Shown one piece after another: positions 7,516 through 14,710 of a stretch of 23,307 nucleotides of DNA. Each line of letters begins with the position of its first letter. Position 1 is the stretch's first letter. The stretch spans positions 1 to 23,307 of the forward strand of contig JAEZSC010000067.1 of NCBI GenBank assembly GCA_023422005.1, written 5' to 3'. Position numbers and translations under genes: made by a program. This DNA is from Bacillota bacterium (GTDB lineage Bacteria; Bacillota; Clostridia; Christensenellales; UMGS416). A model generated the notes under the pieces. The model was not told where the DNA came from, made no database searches, and was given only the letters and a program-made list of their open reading frames with translations.

Positions 7516-8049
7516 ATGAGCAAAACTCTGGCCGTATTCCTGCGGGGCATCAACGTGGGCGGCGTGAGCATCGCCATGGCCGACCTGCGCGAGGCGCTGG
7601 CGCTGCCCGGCGTGGCCGCTGTCCAGACGATATTGGCCACCGGCAACGCGGACCCCGCCCAGTGGAAGGCCGACATCGAGCAGCGCCTGCACGAGCGCTT
7701 CCGCTACGACGCCCACGTGTTCGTGCTGGGCGCGGCGCAGGTGGCACATGTCGCCGCCGAGGCCCAGGCCGTGGAGGTGCCCGCCGGCTGCCATCTGTAC
7801 GTGCTGCTGCTGGAGGACCATGCACTGTTTGAAGAGCTGAATGCCCTGTTCGCAACACTGGCCCACATGCCGCAGGAGCGTTTCCTGCCTATGAGCTGCG
7901 GCGCGTTCTGGGTCGTGCCCCGCGGCTCCACGGTGGAATCCCCATTTGGCAACAAGGCGCTGGGAGACCGGCGCTACAAGAGCCGCCTGACCAGCCGAAA
8001 TGTGAACACATGGCACAAAGTGCTGCAGGCCATGGAAAAAAGCCGTTGA
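7516..8049 (+). CDS. DUF1697 family protein
   Basis: This is a 177-residue member of DUF1697, a widespread cytoplasmic family of unknown function. The family N-terminus is clear (FLRGINVGG followed by MADLREALA), as is the later TGN segment of the first half. The C-terminal part has the SRLTSRNVNTWHKVLQAM helix typical of the family. AAGGAG lies 6 nt before ATG 7516. It sits 16 bp after the dioxygenase gene. Its stop codon lies inside the -35 hexamer of the MerR promoter, so the next gene's regulation starts within this coding sequence. Confidence 0.88.
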   Translation: MSKTLAVFLRGINVGGVSIAMADLREALALPGVAAVQTILATGNADPAQWKADIEQRLHERFRYDAHVFVLGAAQVAHVAAEAQAVEVPAGCHLYVLLLEDHALFEELNALFATLAHMPQERFLPMSCGAFWVVPRGSTVESPFGNKALGDRRYKSRLTSRNVNTWHKVLQAMEKSR

Positions 8050-8076
8050 CACTTCCCCAAGGGCAGAGTGTACGCT
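8046..8076 (+). promoter_or_regulatory. MerR-type promoter with 19-bp spacer and internal palindrome
   Basis: TTGACA (8046-8051) and TACGCT (8071-8076) are separated by 19 bp, the stretched spacing typical of MerR-activated promoters. An inverted repeat ACACT (8049-8053) / AGTGT (8067-8071), with CC/GG pairs further in, is centred on the spacer. The MerR gene starts 26 bp downstream, so autoregulation is likely. The -10 is poor, as expected for an activator-dependent promoter. Confidence 0.6.
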
Positions 8077-8101
8077 GCCGGGGAAACGAGGTGTTTCGTC
8101 C

Positions 8102-9166
8102 GTGAAAATGAAGGACGTCTGCGAGCAAACCGGTCTTTCGGAAAAGGCCGTGCGCTTCTATGTGGAGCGGGGCCTTTTACAGCCCCGCAGCCAATGGCGC
8201 AATGGCCGTACATATTTTGAATTCTCGCCGCAGGATGTGGACGGTCTGCGGGACATCGCGTGCCTGCGGCGGGCCGGCTTCTCCATAGAAGCGCTGCAGC
8301 AGATGACGCACCATCCGGAGCGCACCGGCACGCTGGCGCAGGAGCACATACAAGAGCTGGCCAAGGAACAGGAGCAGACCACCCAAGCGCTGGCGGCGCT
8401 GAGTGGGCTGGGCGGGGCGCCGCTGGACGGGCTGCCGCAGCTGGCCCAGGCGCTGCGCCAAGGTGCGCAGGTCCCTCCACTGCCTGCCCCTGCCGAGATG
8501 CTGCCGCCGGACTTCGCCCGCTTCGACGGTGTAAACGCCGGGCAGCGGGAGCAGGGCTGGCTGGATTTCCTCGTGCAGGACGAAATACGAAACCGCAGGG
8601 AGCGCCGGCTGCGGCCGCTGCGCATCACCGCGGCGGCGCTGCTGCTGGCTGCTGTGCTGCTGGCTGCGGCCTATGGCGTCTCGTGCATCCCCCGCGCCAT
8701 CGAGCGCCGGTGGTACGCCGTGCAAATGCGCGGTACCGATGGGGACACGGCGACGTCGATTCAGGTCCATATCCAGGGGCAGTTATACCGGCGTCTGTTC
8801 CAACCCGCGCGCTTTCACGGCGCCGTCGAAATCAGCAATGTACCTCCGTCCAAGGATTATTCCGTGGAAATAGAGTTCACCACCGGCCAGGGGAGCCAGC
8901 AGGGGGCGATCATCTACTCCGGCATTTCGCGGGATTCATCGGGGAACTCTGTGCCAGTTCTAATTAGCTATGCGGTCATCAACATGGCAGGGGACTTTGA
9001 CAGCGCCGTGCTGCGGCCCTTTGAGCCGCTGCTGGCCGACGCCGGGAGCACCAGCGACCTCATCGTATGCGCGCCGGCCCGCACCGCCGAGGAGGCCCAG
9101 GCGCTTGTGGATGAGTTGGGTCTGCGGGACTGGCTCAACGCCGTGCGGCAAAGCGACAGACAGTAA
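8102..9166 (+). CDS. membrane-anchored MerR-family regulator with extracytoplasmic domain
   Basis: This is a one-component regulator of 354 residues. The N-terminus (1-70) is a MerR winged helix, with KMKDVCEQTGLSEKAVRFYVERGLL at the start and the RRAGFSIEALQQM helix. A Gln/Ala-rich helical segment, likely a coiled coil, covers about 75-125. A basic stretch (RNRRERRLRPLR) precedes one membrane segment at about 175-195. About 155 residues then lie outside the cell and resemble no domain I know. This topology suggests that an external or envelope signal is passed to promoter DNA. GTG 8102 is preferred over ATG 8108 because GAGGTG lies 8 nt before it. A MerR-type promoter lies directly upstream. 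The C-terminal domain gives no hint of the ligand. Confidence 0.85.
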   Translation: MKMKDVCEQTGLSEKAVRFYVERGLLQPRSQWRNGRTYFEFSPQDVDGLRDIACLRRAGFSIEALQQMTHHPERTGTLAQEHIQELAKEQEQTTQALAALSGLGGAPLDGLPQLAQALRQGAQVPPLPAPAEMLPPDFARFDGVNAGQREQGWLDFLVQDEIRNRRERRLRPLRITAAALLLAAVLLAAAYGVSCIPRAIERRWYAVQMRGTDGDTATSIQVHIQGQLYRRLFQPARFHGAVEISNVPPSKDYSVEIEFTTGQGSQQGAIIYSGISRDSSGNSVPVLISYAVINMAGDFDSAVLRPFEPLLADAGSTSDLIVCAPARTAEEAQALVDELGLRDWLNAVRQSDRQ

Positions 9167-9222
9167 CAATGCCCGGCCATCCCCTACCCTTAGTCCCACG
9201 GGAAAACGCCGCCGCTGAGAAA

Positions 9223-9266
9223 CAAAGCGCCCTGCACCACACGGCACAGAGCGCTTTGCTGTTTTG
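9223..9266. terminator. bidirectional intrinsic terminator
   Basis: CAAAGCGC (9223-9230) pairs with GCGCTTTG (9251-9258) around a 20-nt loop. The plus strand continues CTGTTTTGTCTT and the minus strand TTTCTC. It lies between the convergent MerR and nucleoside hydrolase genes and can serve both. Confidence 0.7.
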
Positions 9267-9268
9267 TC

Positions 9269-10186
9269 TTACCTGCTCAACCTCCTGACCAAATCCTCCA
9301 TCAGCGCGTCGCGGTTCACGTGATACACATAGCGGATGAAGTGCCGGCCGGGGTCGAAGCTGTAATGGTTGTCGTATTGGGGAATGGGGCTGGCTACCAG
9401 ATGATCCCGCAGCAGTGTGCCCTGCTCATCCAGCAGCCACGCCACGGCGGTCACATCCCAGATCACACGGCTCCAGGGCTTGCCTGCGGCATAGGATTCG
9501 GCCTCCTCTATGGTATGGTCGATCAAATAGTCGCACAACGCATTCTTGCCGCGGAACCAGTATTCCAGTTCAGGCTTTGTCACCGTGAAGGCGCTCACGA
9601 CGCCCATGCATGGCAGCTGCACCAGCGGCACGCCGCAGCCGAAGACAACCCTGGCCGCCGCCACGTCCTGGGCCAGGTTGAACTCTCCGTTGTCCGGCCA
9701 CTGGTGGGCGTGGCCGCCCAACCACACCAGCACGATGCGCTCGGCAATGGCCGGGTTCTTCAGCAGCGCTGAGGCGATGTTGGTGATGGCTCCGATGGCC
9801 ACAACGTACAACGGGTTTTCCGCGCTGTATGCCATGGCCCTTTGGCACAGGTCGTCGCAGGCGTCCGAGGGCATCGGCGTGGTTTCATCGGTCAGATAGC
9901 CGCGCGAGCCCTTGAACGTATGGGCGTGCATGTCATCCCGGCCGCACAGCGAAAGGATGTGCAGAATCTCGTCATAGCTCTTCTCCATGCCGTCTTCGGG
10001 GCCGGAGGAGTTGCTGTTGAAGAACGGCGCCGCATACACCGCCTGCAGACGCAGGCGCTCCGGCGAGCGCACGAGGTAGGCCAGCGCATACTGGTCGTCG
10101 ATCTCGTTGTAGGTGTCGGTATCCAGCACGACGTCGATGATGCCGGCGGGCCGCTGCAGCCGGCGGATCAGGCTTTGCATATCCAT
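9269..10186 (-). CDS. nucleoside hydrolase (IU-NH family)
   Basis: This is a cytoplasmic nucleoside hydrolase, which splits the N-glycosidic bond of nucleosides to release base and ribose using bound Ca2+. The 305 residues carry the family's metal-binding N-terminal motif DTDTYNEIDD (D22, D24, D30, D31), the VVAIGAITNIA strand and the VWLGGHA segment. The motif reads TYNEIDD rather than the commoner PGIDD, so it belongs to a divergent branch, and base preference cannot be assigned. GGGGAG lies 7 nt before ATG 10186; ATG 10180 is a less likely start. It follows tldE by 33 bp on the same strand and ends at the bidirectional terminator, so it is probably the last gene of a tldD-tldE-hydrolase unit. 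A link to TldD/E function is not obvious. Confidence 0.9.
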   Translation of the reverse strand: MDMQSLIRRLQRPAGIIDVVLDTDTYNEIDDQYALAYLVRSPERLRLQAVYAAPFFNSNSSGPEDGMEKSYDEILHILSLCGRDDMHAHTFKGSRGYLTDETTPMPSDACDDLCQRAMAYSAENPLYVVAIGAITNIASALLKNPAIAERIVLVWLGGHAHQWPDNGEFNLAQDVAAARVVFGCGVPLVQLPCMGVVSAFTVTKPELEYWFRGKNALCDYLIDHTIEEAESYAAGKPWSRVIWDVTAVAWLLDEQGTLLRDHLVASPIPQYDNHYSFDPGRHFIRYVYHVNRDALMEDLVRRLSR

Positions 10187-10219
10187 AACTTCTCTCCCCT
10201 GTATATTGGTGGCTGGTGA

Positions 10220-11572
10220 CTACTCGCCCGCCACGCTCAGGCCTTTGATGAGCAGCGTGGGGCTGCCCACGGAGCCGGAGCCGCCGAAGTCGAAGTACAG
10301 GTCGTCGGCCAGCGCGGTGATGCTGTGCAGCAGATCGTAGAAGTTGCCAGCCAGCGTGATCTGCTCCACCGGCGCGCCGCGCTGCCCGCCGGTCACGCGG
10401 AAGCCCTTGGCGGCCAGCGAGAAATCACCGCTGACGGCGTTGACGCCGGCGTGCAAGCCATCGAGCTCGGTGATGAGCAGGCCCTCGCCCATCTGCTGCA
10501 GCAACCCGTCGAAGGAAAGCGAGCCGGGCTGCAGGTAGAAGTTGCTGGGCGACACGCCCACCGGGCCGGCAAGGCCAGCCTTGGCGGCGTTGCCCGTGGA
10601 GGTGCAGCCGGCCTTGGCGGCGGTCTTCAGGTTGTGCAGCAGCGTTTTGAGAACACCCTTCTCGACCACCGCTTTGGTATAGGTCGCCACGCCCTCGTCG
10701 TCGAAGGGTGCGGATGCAAAACCTTCGGGCAGCAGCGGATCGTCTATGATCGTCACGGTTTCGGCGGCGATGGCGCTGCCCTCGCGGTTCAAAAAGCGGC
10801 TCTTGCCCTTCTGGGCATCGTCGGCGCTGAAGACATCGGCGAAGGCGCCGATGAACTCCACGGCAACCTCGCTGAACAACGCGATGTCATATTTGCCGCT
10901 GGGCACGCTGGTTGCACCCTGACGCTCCAGCGCCCGCTGGGCGGCACGGTGGGCCAACGCGGTGCGCTCGATACCCGCGGGCCGTGGGCTGGCCTGCACG
11001 GCAAAGCCCGTGGTGACACTGCCCTCCACGTCGGCGATGGCCATCAGGTAGGCGGCCATGCTGTTGGAGCGGAACTGCAGGTCCAGACCCTTGGAGTTCT
11101 TCAGGCGCACGCGGCCGCCGCTCTGCACCACCGTGCAATACTGCACCGAGCGGATGTGGGGCGAATACGCCTTGGCGTCGGCCTCCAGCCCCTTGACCAT
11201 CTCGATCTTGTCGGTAGCGCCCAGCGCTTCCAGATCGGCGCTGAAAGCGTCCACCGTGGCATAGGATGGGCTGCCACCGAAAATGAACTGAGGGTCGTCG
11301 TCCTCTATAACCTCGGCGTTGCCGATGGCGCGGCTCACGAGCAGGCTCACGGCGTCGTCATCGAAGGCCTCGGTGTAGGCATAGCCCATACGCCCGTTGT
11401 GCAGCGCCCGGAAGGATAAACCCGCCGATGTGTTGACCGAGTAATTGTCCACCTCGCCGCCGAAGGCCCCGGCCTTGAAGCTGCTGCCCTCGCGGAAGAA
11501 CGCCTCGTATTCGGTGAGGCCCGCCGCCTGGGCGGCGGAAAACAGTTTTTCGATGAAAGTCAGTTCGTTCAT
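10220..11572 (-). CDS. tldE: TldE/PmbA-like metalloprotease subunit
   Basis: This is the TldE (PmbA) partner of TldD. Together they form a heterodimeric metalloprotease that degrades or matures peptides, including microcin B17 and the CcdA antitoxin in E. coli. The 450 residues match the family's length and show its typical segments: the N-terminal strand region (YEAFFREG and VNTSAGLSFRALHNGRMGYAYTE), the central SGKYDIALFSEVAVEFIGAF, and the C-terminal GVNAVSGDFSLAAKGFRV. As expected for TldE it lacks the HExxxH zinc motif found in TldD. GAGGAA lies just before ATG 11572. The gene starts 7 bp after the tldD stop, so translation is probably coupled. No RiPP precursor peptide is recognisable nearby, so the peptide substrate is unknown. 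Confidence 0.93.
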   Translation of the reverse strand: MNELTFIEKLFSAAQAAGLTEYEAFFREGSSFKAGAFGGEVDNYSVNTSAGLSFRALHNGRMGYAYTEAFDDDAVSLLVSRAIGNAEVIEDDDPQFIFGGSPSYATVDAFSADLEALGATDKIEMVKGLEADAKAYSPHIRSVQYCTVVQSGGRVRLKNSKGLDLQFRSNSMAAYLMAIADVEGSVTTGFAVQASPRPAGIERTALAHRAAQRALERQGATSVPSGKYDIALFSEVAVEFIGAFADVFSADDAQKGKSRFLNREGSAIAAETVTIIDDPLLPEGFASAPFDDEGVATYTKAVVEKGVLKTLLHNLKTAAKAGCTSTGNAAKAGLAGPVGVSPSNFYLQPGSLSFDGLLQQMGEGLLITELDGLHAGVNAVSGDFSLAAKGFRVTGGQRGAPVEQITLAGNFYDLLHSITALADDLYFDFGGSGSVGSPTLLIKGLSVAGE

Positions 11573-11579
11573 GGGTTCC

Positions 11580-12968
11580 TCACTTTCTGCCGCCGACGGT
11601 CATTTCGCTGACACGCACCATGGGCTGGCCCACGTCGGCGGGGATGCTGCCCGATTCCGAGCCGCACATGCCCTGGCCGAAATCCAGTGCGCTGCCCACC
11701 ATGTCGATGCGGGTGAGCACCTCGCTGCCCTTGCCGATCAGCGTAGCGCCGCGCACCGGGCGGTCGATCTTGCCGTTTTTCACCAGATAGCCCTCGGTTA
11801 CGGCGAAGTTGAACTCGCCGGTGGCCGGGTTCACAGAGCCGCCGCCCATGGAGCGGCAATACAGGCCCTCGGCCATGGATCCCAGGATCTCCTCATCGGT
11901 GCTGGTGCCGGGGGCGATGAAGGTGTTGCTCATGCGGCTGGTGGGCGCAAAGCGATAGCTCTGGCGGCGGCCGCAGCCGGTGGGCTTCATGCCCATGCGC
12001 CGGCCGCCCATGCGGTCGATCAGGAAGTTCTTGAGCACACCGTTCTCTATGAGCGTCAGGCGCTGGGTGGGCGTGCCCTCGTCGTCGATGTTGGCCGAGC
12101 CCCAGCCGTTTACGATGGTCGCGTCGTCCAGCGCGGTGACCACGGGGCTGGCGATGGTCTGCCCCAGCTTGTCGGCGAACACCGAGGATCCCTTGGCCAC
12201 GCTGGTGGCCTCCAGCGAGTGGCCGCAGGCCTCGTGAAAAATGACGCCGCCAAAACCGTTGCCGATGGCCACGGGCATGCGCCCTGCCGGGCAGGGCTCG
12301 GCTTTCAGAGCCGTGACAGCCATGCGGGCGACCTCGCGGCCCAGGGCTGCGCTGTCTACAATGCCGTCGAAGAGCTCAAAGCCCATCTGGCGGCCGGGGC
12401 CTTTGAAGCCGGTCTGGGTCTCCTGGCCGTCGCTGGCGATGGCCATGGCGGCCAGGCGCGTGTAGGTGTGGCTTTCGCTGGTGAAAAGCCCCTCGCTGTT
12501 GGCCAGCCAGAAGCGCTTGGACCAGTCTCGATAGCTGACCTCGGACTGCACGACCAACGGGTCATAGGCCGTGGCGGCAGCGTAGGCCTCGCGTACGCGG
12601 TCGGCCTTGCGGGCCGTGGCCACGGTGGCCGGCGCCACGGCGATGGGGGCGATGACCTGGGGCGTCGCGGACCAGCTCAGGCTCACCGAGCCGTCGGCGC
12701 CCAAGGCGCCCACCGCCGCCGCGGCCTGTTCGGCGGCCTGCAGCAGCCCGGCCTCGGAGCAGTCGTTGGTGTAGACATAGACGCTGTTGGTGCCCTTGTA
12801 CACGCGCACGCCGGCGCCGAAGGTGCGGCCGCTGACGGCGGTCTCCATCTTGCCGCGGGTCATGGAGAGCGTGGTGGCATCGCCATCCTCCAGATAGATC
12901 TCTGCGAAGTCGCCGCCGGAACACAGCGCCCGCGCGAGCGTCCGTTCGGCTGTGGTTTGGTTCAACAT
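11580..12968 (-). CDS. tldD: TldD zinc metalloprotease subunit
   Basis: This is the catalytic subunit of the TldD/TldE protease. The 462 residues contain the zinc-binding HEACGH motif at 245-250 and a conserved third ligand, C435 in GMCGSESG near the C-terminus. The FGAGVRVYKGT segment (about 50-60) and the GVIFHEACGHSLEA region are strongly family-like. Substrate peptides thread into a closed TldD-TldE chamber in the known E. coli structure; the same is inferred here. AAAGGAG lies 7 nt before ATG 12968, and a perfect 12-bp hairpin directly abuts that ribosome site, suggesting control of translation or mRNA stability. It is the first gene of the tldD-tldE-nucleoside hydrolase unit. Confidence 0.95.
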   Translation of the reverse strand: MLNQTTAERTLARALCSGGDFAEIYLEDGDATTLSMTRGKMETAVSGRTFGAGVRVYKGTNSVYVYTNDCSEAGLLQAAEQAAAAVGALGADGSVSLSWSATPQVIAPIAVAPATVATARKADRVREAYAAATAYDPLVVQSEVSYRDWSKRFWLANSEGLFTSESHTYTRLAAMAIASDGQETQTGFKGPGRQMGFELFDGIVDSAALGREVARMAVTALKAEPCPAGRMPVAIGNGFGGVIFHEACGHSLEATSVAKGSSVFADKLGQTIASPVVTALDDATIVNGWGSANIDDEGTPTQRLTLIENGVLKNFLIDRMGGRRMGMKPTGCGRRQSYRFAPTSRMSNTFIAPGTSTDEEILGSMAEGLYCRSMGGGSVNPATGEFNFAVTEGYLVKNGKIDRPVRGATLIGKGSEVLTRIDMVGSALDFGQGMCGSESGSIPADVGQPMVRVSEMTVGGRK

Positions 12969-12982
12969 GGCACTACTCCTTT

Positions 12983-13010
12983 CGATGACAACGCTGTTGC
13001 GTTGTCATCG
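12983..13010 (-). promoter_or_regulatory. perfect 12-bp hairpin abutting the tldD ribosome site
   Basis: CGATGACAACGC (12983-12994) pairs perfectly with GCGTTGTCATCG (12999-13010) around a 4-nt loop. In the tldD mRNA the hairpin's 3' base is immediately followed by the AAAGGAG ribosome site. There is no T-run, so it is not a terminator. A mRNA-stabilising or translation-modulating role, or a dyad bound by a protein, is inferred. Confidence 0.65.
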
Positions 13011-13039
13011 ATTCAGTCGACTTGTTCTTGCCGTCGGTG

Positions 13040-13068
13040 ATCGCCTGCCGCGCATGTCGCCAGGCGAT
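13040..13068 (-). repeat. inverted repeat in tldD leader
   Basis: ATCGCCTG (13040-13047) and CAGGCGAT (13061-13068) form a perfect 8-bp stem around a 13-nt loop, within which GCG/CGC could pair further. No T-run follows on either strand. Function unknown. Confidence 0.5.
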
Positions 13069-13168
13069 ACCTTGGCATTTAATACTCATATTCAGTTCTT
13101 AGGAACGATTTCGCCTGCAGGCGGTTTTTTCAACTGCCTTGCTTGTGCCTTACGTTTCCTTCCGTCGG

Positions 13169-13188
13169 ATGAACCGCCGTCGGTTCAT
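13169..13188 (-). repeat. inverted repeat downstream of rarA
   Basis: ATGAACCG (13169-13176) and CGGTTCAT (13181-13188) form a perfect 8-bp stem with a 4-nt loop, 24 bp past the rarA stop. No T-run follows on the minus strand, so it is at best a weak terminator or a 3'-end stabiliser for rarA mRNA. Confidence 0.5.
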
Positions 13189-13211
13189 TGTATTTCATCT
13201 CATGCTGGTTT

Positions 13212-14522
13212 TTACAGACTGTCTTTGTTCCTGGTCTTGCGGATGTCGCGAATCTGTTGCTCGTAGCCCTGGTCGCTGGGGTGGTAGAACTGCCTGCCCT
13301 GGGATTCCACGGGCATGTATTGCTGCTCGACATAGTGGCCCTCATAATCGTGGGCGTACTTGTATCCTACGCCGCTGCCTATTTTTTCATGTCCTTTGTA
13401 GCTGGTGTCGCGCAATTGCACCGGCACAGGTTGGAATTCCGACTTCTCGGCGTCCTCTATGGCCGCGCCCATGGCGCCCACGACGGAGTTGCTCTTGGGG
13501 CTTTCGCAGATGTAGATGATGGCCTGGGTAATGTTGAGCCGCGCCTCGGGCAGGCCCACGGCCTCCAGCGCCTGCAGCGCGCCCAGAGCCTGCAGCATGG
13601 CCATGGGGTTGGCCAGGCCCACGTCCTCGCTGCTGTGGGCGATCATGCGACGCACGACAATGCGCGGGTCCACCCCGGCGTGCAGCAGGCGGAAGGCCCA
13701 GGCCAGCGCGGCGTCGCTGTCGCTGCCCCGCAGGCTTTTGCAGAAGGCGCTCAGCATATCATAGAAATAGCTCTCGTCGCAGCGCATTTGGCGGCGCTGT
13801 ATGCTCTCTTCGGCCACGGCCAGGCCGATGCGCGTGATGCCATCCTCCTCGGGCCTGGTCGTGAGCACGGCCAGTTCCAGGGCGTTGAGCGCGCTGCGGG
13901 CGTCGCCGTTGGCCACGCTGGCGATGTGCTCCACGGCCTCGGGGGCGATCTCACAGGGGATGTTGCCGAAGCCCCGCTCCGTATCGGCCAGGGCGGCAAA
14001 GATGGCCTTCTTCACGTGTTCGCGGGTGAGAGCCTCAAATTGGAACACCCGGCAGCGGCTCACGATGGCCGGCGTCATGGCCAGCATCGGGTTTTCGGTC
14101 GTGGAGCCGATGAAGCGTATGATGCCCTTCTCGATGGCCGGCAATATGCTGTCGCTCTGGGCCTTGTTCCAGCGGTGGCATTCGTCCAGCAGCAGATAGG
14201 TGGCCTGGCCGTAGAGCTTCAGGCGGCTCTCGGCCTTCTGTATAACCTCGCGCACGTCGGCCACGCCGGATGTCACGGCATTGAGCTTCTCGAAGGCGGC
14301 GTGGGTCGTGTTGGCGATGATGTTGGCAAGCGTCGTCTTGCCGGTGCCCGGCGGGCCGAAGAAGATGCTGGACGTAAGCCGGTCAGCCTCTATGGCGCGG
14401 CGAAGCAGCCGGCCGGGGCCGATGATGTGCTCCTGCCCCAGGAATTCATCCAGCGTGCGGGGGCGCATACGGTCGGCTAGGGGCGCTTGCTTCTTGATCT
14501 GGTTGGAGAAAAGGTCTTCCAT
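13212..14522 (-). CDS. rarA: replication-associated recombination protein A (RarA/MgsA, AAA+ ATPase)
   Basis: This is a clamp-loader-like AAA+ ATPase that acts at stalled replication forks and with SSB. The 436 residues match the family's usual length. Visible are the N-terminal MRPRTLDEFLGQEHI, Walker A GPPGTGKTT at 56-64, Walker B LLLDECHRWNK from about 110 (the family usually has DEIHRFNK), the sensor-1 GSTTENP, and the helical C-terminal domain with the DVGLANPMA and YKYAHDYEGHYVEQQYMP segments. GGAG lies 6 nt before ATG 14522, and a near-consensus promoter is about 33 nt upstream of the start. It appears to be a single-gene unit or the first gene before the tldD leader. Confidence 0.95.
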   Translation of the reverse strand: MEDLFSNQIKKQAPLADRMRPRTLDEFLGQEHIIGPGRLLRRAIEADRLTSSIFFGPPGTGKTTLANIIANTTHAAFEKLNAVTSGVADVREVIQKAESRLKLYGQATYLLLDECHRWNKAQSDSILPAIEKGIIRFIGSTTENPMLAMTPAIVSRCRVFQFEALTREHVKKAIFAALADTERGFGNIPCEIAPEAVEHIASVANGDARSALNALELAVLTTRPEEDGITRIGLAVAEESIQRRQMRCDESYFYDMLSAFCKSLRGSDSDAALAWAFRLLHAGVDPRIVVRRMIAHSSEDVGLANPMAMLQALGALQALEAVGLPEARLNITQAIIYICESPKSNSVVGAMGAAIEDAEKSEFQPVPVQLRDTSYKGHEKIGSGVGYKYAHDYEGHYVEQQYMPVESQGRQFYHPSDQGYEQQIRDIRKTRNKDSL

Positions 14523-14554
14523 CGATGCTCCGCGAGTGTGAAATGGTTTCCCTT

Positions 14555-14583
14555 ATTATACCAACCACCGATAGATTTTACAA
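14555..14583 (-). promoter_or_regulatory. rarA promoter
   Basis: On the minus strand TTGTAA, a 17-bp spacer and a perfect TATAAT precede the rarA start by about 33 nt. This is one of the best vegetative-type promoters in the window. Confidence 0.75.
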
Positions 14584-14628
14584 ACATTCGTTCGCAGCAT
14601 GCCCCCGAGAGCCCTCTCCCCCAACCCT

Positions 14629-14667
14629 ATACAACAAAGCCTGCCGATTGCTTCATCGCCAGGCTTT
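14629..14667 (-). terminator. terminator of the two-gene lipoprotein unit
   Basis: On the minus strand AAAGCCTG and CAGGCTTT form an 8-bp stem. It continues inward past a G-G mismatch with CGAT/ATCG around a 6-nt loop. The T-rich TTGTTGT follows. It lies about 45 bp past the stop of the gene at 14711 and just upstream of the rarA promoter. Confidence 0.65.
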
Positions 14668-14710
14668 CCTCAGATTTCACCCGCTGGCCCTGCATTGCGT
14701 AACAAGGGTA

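Larger units (their letters stand above)
12969..13211 (-). other. structured leader between rarA and tldD
   Basis: This 243-bp gap holds no convincing gene. On the minus strand it contains at least three strong inverted repeats (13169-13188, 13040-13068, 12983-13010) and a GCCTGCAGGC palindrome (13113-13122). The heptamer CCGACGG occurs three times. A weak -10-like TATTAA (13079-13084) is present, but no full promoter is clear. The unit may be read through from rarA or started here. No known riboswitch class was recognised. Confidence 0.5.

Noticed and set aside
6573..7676. 367-residue open frame on the minus strand
   Set aside because: Antisense to the dioxygenase gene, which has family motifs, a ribosome site and a promoter.
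10325..11419. 364-residue open frame on the plus strand
   Set aside because: Antisense to tldE, low-complexity composition, no ribosome site or domain.
12983..13010. Hairpin read as a terminator
   Set aside because: No T-run follows on either strand and it abuts a ribosome site.
11445..13040. 531-residue open frame on the plus strand
   Set aside because: It is opposite tldD and tldE, which have clear family motifs; its Ala/Gly/His-rich translation is typical of antisense frames.
13188..14480. 430-residue open frame on the plus strand
   Set aside because: Antisense to rarA, which has Walker motifs in the other strand.
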